Source: an uncultured Archangium sp. (lineage in GTDB: Bacteria; Myxococcota; Myxococcia; Myxococcales; Myxococcaceae). From it: 53,960 nucleotides of DNA. How positions within the stretch are numbered: position 1 is the first letter of the stretch; each line of letters opens with the position of its first letter. A model generated the notes under the pieces. It did not search any database. It was not told the DNA's origin and saw only the letters and a program-made list of their open reading frames with translations. The position numbers were made by a program, and so were the translations under genes. Location of the stretch: the NCBI GenBank assembly GCA_903905455.1, contig CAIVGN010000059.1, forward strand, positions 1-53,960, written 5' to 3'. Positions 50,618 to 53,960 of this stretch are shown here, piece after piece.

Positions 50618-51976
50618 TCAGTGCTGCGTGAACCACCACGCGGCAGTAGCGGCGAGGATGGCGAACGCCAACCCCCACCAGATGGGCGCGAGGCTGGCGC
50701 GCGGCTTGACCGGCACCGCCAGTCCCCGCACGGTCTGGTTGATGGCGGGCCGCTCGGGGCGCGAGGGCAGGGTGGGCGCGCGGCGGGACACGGCGGGGCG
50801 CTCGGGATCGGTGGGCAGCTCGAGGTGCGGCGGCGGCTCGACGATCTTCGACTCGGTGAGCAGCAGCGGCAGCACCGGGGCGGGCCGCTCGGGCTCGGTC
50901 TTCTGCTCGGTGACGGCGTGGGCTGCGCGCGGGGCGACGGCTTGCTGACCGCCGGGCTCGGTGGCCACCTCGACGCGGGGCTCGTACTCGGCGCGCTCGG
51001 GCGTCCGCCACAGGGGGTCGACCGGGGCGCCGGGAAACGGTGGCTGCGGCACCTTGCCGTCGCGGGTCAGCGCGGTGCTGCTCGCGGCCTCGGAGGGGGG
51101 CGGCCTCGCTGCGGGCCACGCGCGCACGTCCACGGGCACGGCCTGGAGCGCGGTGATGAAGGCGGCCATCGAAGGGTAGCGGTCGAGGGGCTGCTTGGCG
51201 CAGGCGCGGGCGATGAAGGCGTCGAGTTCGGGGTGGGCGAGCTGCGGGTCGACCCAGGCCAGCGGCGGCACCAGGGTCTGCATCTGGTGCAGGAGGATCT
51301 GCGAGACGTTCTTGCCCCCCATGGCCACCGCGCCGGTGAGCATCTCGAAGAGCATCAGGCCCAGGGCGTACTGGTCGACGGCGCCGGTCAGCGGCTCGTC
51401 CTTGACCTGCTCGGGGGCCATGTAGCGCGGGGTGCCGGCGAGCATGCCCTCGGCGGTGAGGCGCACGCCGGCGTCCTTGAGCAGCCGCGCGATGCCGAAG
51501 TCGAGCACCTTGACGTGCGGGCCGGCGAGGTCGCGGCGCACGCGAACGTTCTCGGGCTTCACGTCGCGGTGCACGATGTGCCGGTCGTGGGCGAAGGCGA
51601 GCACCTGCGCGACCTGCAGCGCGATGTCGATGGCCTCGCCGGCGCGCAGGCGGCCTTCGCGCTTGATGATCTCCCGCAGGTCTTCGCCTTCGGCCAGCTC
51701 GAAGCACAGGAAGAGGCGCATCGACTCGTCGCGCCCCAGGTCGAGGATCTGCGCCGCCCCCGGGTGCTGCACCTCGAGGCCCACCTTCGCCTCGCGCAGG
51801 AACCGCGCGATGCGCGTCTCGTCTTCCGAGGGCGCGGGGTCGAGGAACTTGAGGGCCACGCGGCTGCCCACGCCGACGCGCTCCGCGAGGAACACGAGGC
51901 CCATGCCGCCGCTGCCGAGGCGCGAGATGATGCGGTACTTGCCCGCGATGACCTGGCCGACAGCGGGAGCGCTCAT
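50618..51976 (-). CDS. Membrane-anchored Ser/Thr protein kinase
   Basis: 452 residues from the ATG at 51976, overlapping the end of the ligase gene (ATGA). Kinase domain at the N-terminus: LGSGGMGLVF (20-29), Lys 43 (VALKFLD), IVHRDVKPENV (134-144), DFGIAR (159-164) and GTPRYMAPEQV. A long Pro-rich linker (residues 300-420) leads to one membrane helix at the end (WWGLAFAILAATAAWWF), so the catalytic domain faces the cytoplasm. No extracellular sensor. Translational coupling to a D-Ala-D-Ala ligase homologue suggests that it controls or is controlled by wall metabolism; this is inference. Confidence 0.9.
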   Translation of the reverse strand: MSAPAVGQVIAGKYRIISRLGSGGMGLVFLAERVGVGSRVALKFLDPAPSEDETRIARFLREAKVGLEVQHPGAAQILDLGRDESMRLFLCFELAEGEDLREIIKREGRLRAGEAIDIALQVAQVLAFAHDRHIVHRDVKPENVRVRRDLAGPHVKVLDFGIARLLKDAGVRLTAEGMLAGTPRYMAPEQVKDEPLTGAVDQYALGLMLFEMLTGAVAMGGKNVSQILLHQMQTLVPPLAWVDPQLAHPELDAFIARACAKQPLDRYPSMAAFITALQAVPVDVRAWPAARPPPSEAASSTALTRDGKVPQPPFPGAPVDPLWRTPERAEYEPRVEVATEPGGQQAVAPRAAHAVTEQKTEPERPAPVLPLLLTESKIVEPPPHLELPTDPERPAVSRRAPTLPSRPERPAINQTVRGLAVPVKPRASLAPIWWGLAFAILAATAAWWFTQH

Positions 51977-53004
51977 GCCGACAGGGTGCGTCTGCGCGCC
52001 AGCTCGAGTTGCTGCGCGAGGAACCCCTTCAGGTCGCGCCCGGCCGCCGCGAGCTGCTGGGGAATGAACGAGGCCTTCGTCATGCCCGGCAGGGTGTTGA
52101 TCTCCAGCAGCACCGGCCCCGACGCCGTGAGGATCATGTCGGTGCGCGAGTACCCGAAGCAGCCCACCGCGCGGTGGGTGAGCACGGCGAGCGCCTGGGC
52201 CTGCGCCCACTCTCCAGGGGTCAACACCGCGGGGGTGATCTCCTCGGTGTCCTTGCCCAGGTACTTGCCGGCGTAGTCGAAGGCGCCACCCGGGAGCAGC
52301 CGCACCTCGGAGACCGGCAACGCCTCGGGCCCCGCCTCGCCCTGCACCACGCCCACCGTCAGCTCGCGGCCTTCGACGAACACCTCGGCGAGGTAGTCGA
52401 GCTGCAACTTCGCCAGCGTCTGCGCCGCGGCGGCGACCTCGCTGGAGCTCTTGAGGTGCACCAGCCCGTGACTCGAGCCATCGGCCTGGGGCTTGAGCAC
52501 CCAGCGCGGGCTCTTGCCGAGCAACGCATGCAGCGCGGCCCGGGCGTCCGGCTCATCCATCGGAGGCAGGCTCCTGGCCTTCGCCAGCTTCGCGCCCTTG
52601 ACCCCGGCGAGCTGCTTGGCGCGGGCCTTGTCGAAGGCGTCGGCGCTGGCGCGGCTCCCGCTACCGGTGAAGGCCAGGCGGCGGTCCTCGAACTTCAGCT
52701 GGGTGACGCCGTTCTCGCCGTCGCCGCCGTGCAGCGCGAGGAAGAAGGTGCGCCCCTTCGCCTCGGGGGAATCGAGGGCGGCGTCGAGCGTGGGCCAGGT
52801 CGGCGCGCCCTTCGGCACCAGCTCGTGCTCGAAGGCGCCGGCGTGGGCGGCGAGCTCCTCGCGCGGGATGACGAACACCGCGCCTTCCTTCGCGAGGAAC
52901 CAACACGCCGCGTCGGGCAGGTGGGTGCTCACGTTCTGGGCCGAGGCAACGGACACGAGGCGCTCGCTCGAAGCGCCCCCGAAGAGGATGACGACGTCAG
53001 ACAT
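51973..53004 (-). CDS. D-alanine-D-alanine ligase homologue (ATP-grasp)
   Basis: 343 residues from the ATG at 53004. The Ddl N-terminus ILFGGASSER and the ATP-grasp core are visible: RWVLKPQADGSSHGLVHLKS (165-184), ELTVGVVQGE and the magnesium site VLLEINTLPGMTKAS near residue 310. Ddl enzymes join two D-Ala for peptidoglycan. The sequence is of normal length but diverges at ALHGGDGENGVTQ, where the family has ALHGxxGEDG. It may be a secondary or altered ligase. It is coupled to the Ser/Thr kinase gene and lies 46 bases from the divergent kinase at the window end. Confidence 0.85.
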   Translation of the reverse strand: MSDVVILFGGASSERLVSVASAQNVSTHLPDAACWFLAKEGAVFVIPREELAAHAGAFEHELVPKGAPTWPTLDAALDSPEAKGRTFFLALHGGDGENGVTQLKFEDRRLAFTGSGSRASADAFDKARAKQLAGVKGAKLAKARSLPPMDEPDARAALHALLGKSPRWVLKPQADGSSHGLVHLKSSSEVAAAAQTLAKLQLDYLAEVFVEGRELTVGVVQGEAGPEALPVSEVRLLPGGAFDYAGKYLGKDTEEITPAVLTPGEWAQAQALAVLTHRAVGCFGYSRTDMILTASGPVLLEINTLPGMTKASFIPQQLAAAGRDLKGFLAQQLELARRRTLSA

Positions 53005-53050
53005 GCCCCTGACAGTCGCCGCTTTTGAAACGGCCTGCCACTATCTGTCC

Positions 53051-53960
53051 ATGGGCGCCGCCGGGAATTCCAGTCTCAGCGACGCCACCCTGGGGCGCTA
53101 CCAGCTCCAGGGACCGGTCGGCGCGGGCGGCATGGGCACGGTGTACGCCGCCTGGGACCCGGTGGTGGGCCGCAAGGTGGCGGTCAAGGTGCTGCACGAG
53201 GTGCAGCGCTTCCAGCAGGAACGGGAGATCCTCGCGGGCCTCGAGCACCCGCACATCGCAAGGCTCCTCGACGCGGGGGAGACCTCGCAGGGGCGGCCCT
53301 GGTTCGCGATGGAGTTCGTCGACGGCCAGCCGCTCGACCAGTTCTGCGACGCGCGCCGTCTCACCACCCGGCAGCGGCTCGAGCTGATGCGCCCGGTGTT
53401 CGCCGCGGTCACCTCCGCGCACCAGCACCTCGTGGTGCACCGCGACCTCAAGCCCGGCAACATCCTCGTCACCGCAGACGGCGTACCCAAGCTGGTCGAC
53501 TTCGGCATCGCCCGGCTGCTCGAAGACAGCGCGCCGCACACCGTCACCGGCTTCGCGCCCATGACCCCGGCCTACGCCTCGCCCGAGCAGGTGCGTCGCG
53601 AGCCCGTGGCGACCTCCTCCGACGTGTACTCGCTGGGCGTGGTGCTGCACGAGTTGCTCACCGGCGTGGGCCCCTACGACGTGGCGCCGGGGAACGTCGA
53701 AGCGTTGCTGCAGGCCGTCTCTGCGGGCGAACTGCAGCCGTGCAGCGTGGTCCTCGCGCGCAGCTCCGAGGACGCGGTGGCCTGCCGGGCGGCTTCACGC
53801 GAGCGCCTGCGAAGGGAGCTCGAAGGGGACCTCGACGCGGTGGTGTCCATGGCCCTGCGCCGGGAGCCGAAGGACCGCTACCCCTCGGTGCAGGCGCTCG
53901 AGGACGACGTCGTCGCGTTCCTCGAGGGGCGGCCCACGCGCGCGCGCCAGGGCAATGGCC
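53051..53960 (+). CDS. Ser/Thr protein kinase (3' partial)
   Basis: The frame opens at ATG 53051 and runs off the window after 303 residues without a stop. The kinase domain shows VGAGGMGTVYAAWDP (23-37), Lys 46 (VAVKVLH), VVHRDLKPGNILV (128-140), DFGIAR (150-155) and TPAYASPEQV. The last visible residues are still the kinase C-lobe tail. In relatives of this type TPR repeats often follow, but that part is outside. It is divergent from the ligase gene, sharing a 46-base gap, so both promoters must overlap there. Confidence 0.88.
   Translation, partial: MGAAGNSSLSDATLGRYQLQGPVGAGGMGTVYAAWDPVVGRKVAVKVLHEVQRFQQEREILAGLEHPHIARLLDAGETSQGRPWFAMEFVDGQPLDQFCDARRLTTRQRLELMRPVFAAVTSAHQHLVVHRDLKPGNILVTADGVPKLVDFGIARLLEDSAPHTVTGFAPMTPAYASPEQVRREPVATSSDVYSLGVVLHELLTGVGPYDVAPGNVEALLQAVSAGELQPCSVVLARSSEDAVACRAASRERLRRELEGDLDAVVSMALRREPKDRYPSVQALEDDVVAFLEGRPTRARQGNG

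Overview
The window is high-GC DNA with very compact coding, many genes overlapping by 1-4 bases, and a gene content typical of Myxococcota. It holds four Ser/Thr protein kinases, three hybrid histidine kinases, many short-signal lipoproteins, an HDOD protein, PilZ and FHA proteins, a Myxococcales-type sigma factor and an ECF sigma factor. A relative of the Cystobacterineae is the best guess; genus cannot be set from the sequence alone. No rRNA, tRNA or CRISPR array was seen.

Layout. 1-4.5 kb: the end of an unknown gene, a secreted protein, a five-haem cytochrome and a hybrid histidine kinase. 4.6-9.9 kb: a co-directional run made of a Cys-rich barrel-like protein, a lipoprotein, an MbnP-like copper protein with its di-haem partner MbnH, then a RegB/RegA-type redox two-component pair. 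9.9-12.3 kb: a NuiA-like nuclease-inhibitor homologue, a lipoprotein and an HDOD protein. 12.4-13.0 kb: a scar where two convergent genes have both lost their 3' halves. 13.0-20.7 kb: a membrane kinase, then an operon of four overlapping lipoprotein genes. 20.8-29.4 kb: small housekeeping and accessory genes (FHA, tandem hotdog proteins, Uma2, PilZ, zinc ribbons, a thioredoxin-like protein lacking one active-site Cys, HEAT repeats, an ATP-grasp/DUF455 pair, an ECF sigma factor). 29.4-30.6 kb: non-coding DNA with a structured segment that may be a group II intron remnant, cut by a 400-bp element with 71-bp inverted ends. 30.6-38.6 kb: a beta-helix lipoprotein, a zinc-finger/kinase/TPR protein divergent from a sigma factor, a Phd/VapC pair with a clear operator, a SET protein and a Cys-rich lipoprotein. 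38.6-42.5 kb: a four-gene operon joining a corrinoid protein, a UroD-like methyltransferase, DUF1638 and a hybrid histidine kinase. 42.7-47.4 kb: a cytidylate-kinase-like gene and a DUF2252 gene, then a decay zone with a VapC stub, a broken Fic gene and small orphan genes. 47.4-54.0 kb: a large hybrid kinase, a beta-carbonic anhydrase, a Ser/Thr kinase coupled to a D-Ala-D-Ala ligase homologue, and the start of another kinase.

The most system-like regions are the copper/redox run (4584-9855) and the corrinoid-methyltransferase-histidine kinase operon (38565-42530). The second has the parts of a methyl-transfer pathway but ends in a signalling kinase, with translational coupling throughout, so it may act as a corrinoid-based sensor. 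The convergent truncation scar at about 12822 and the inverted-repeat element at 29962-30363 are the clearest structural oddities.
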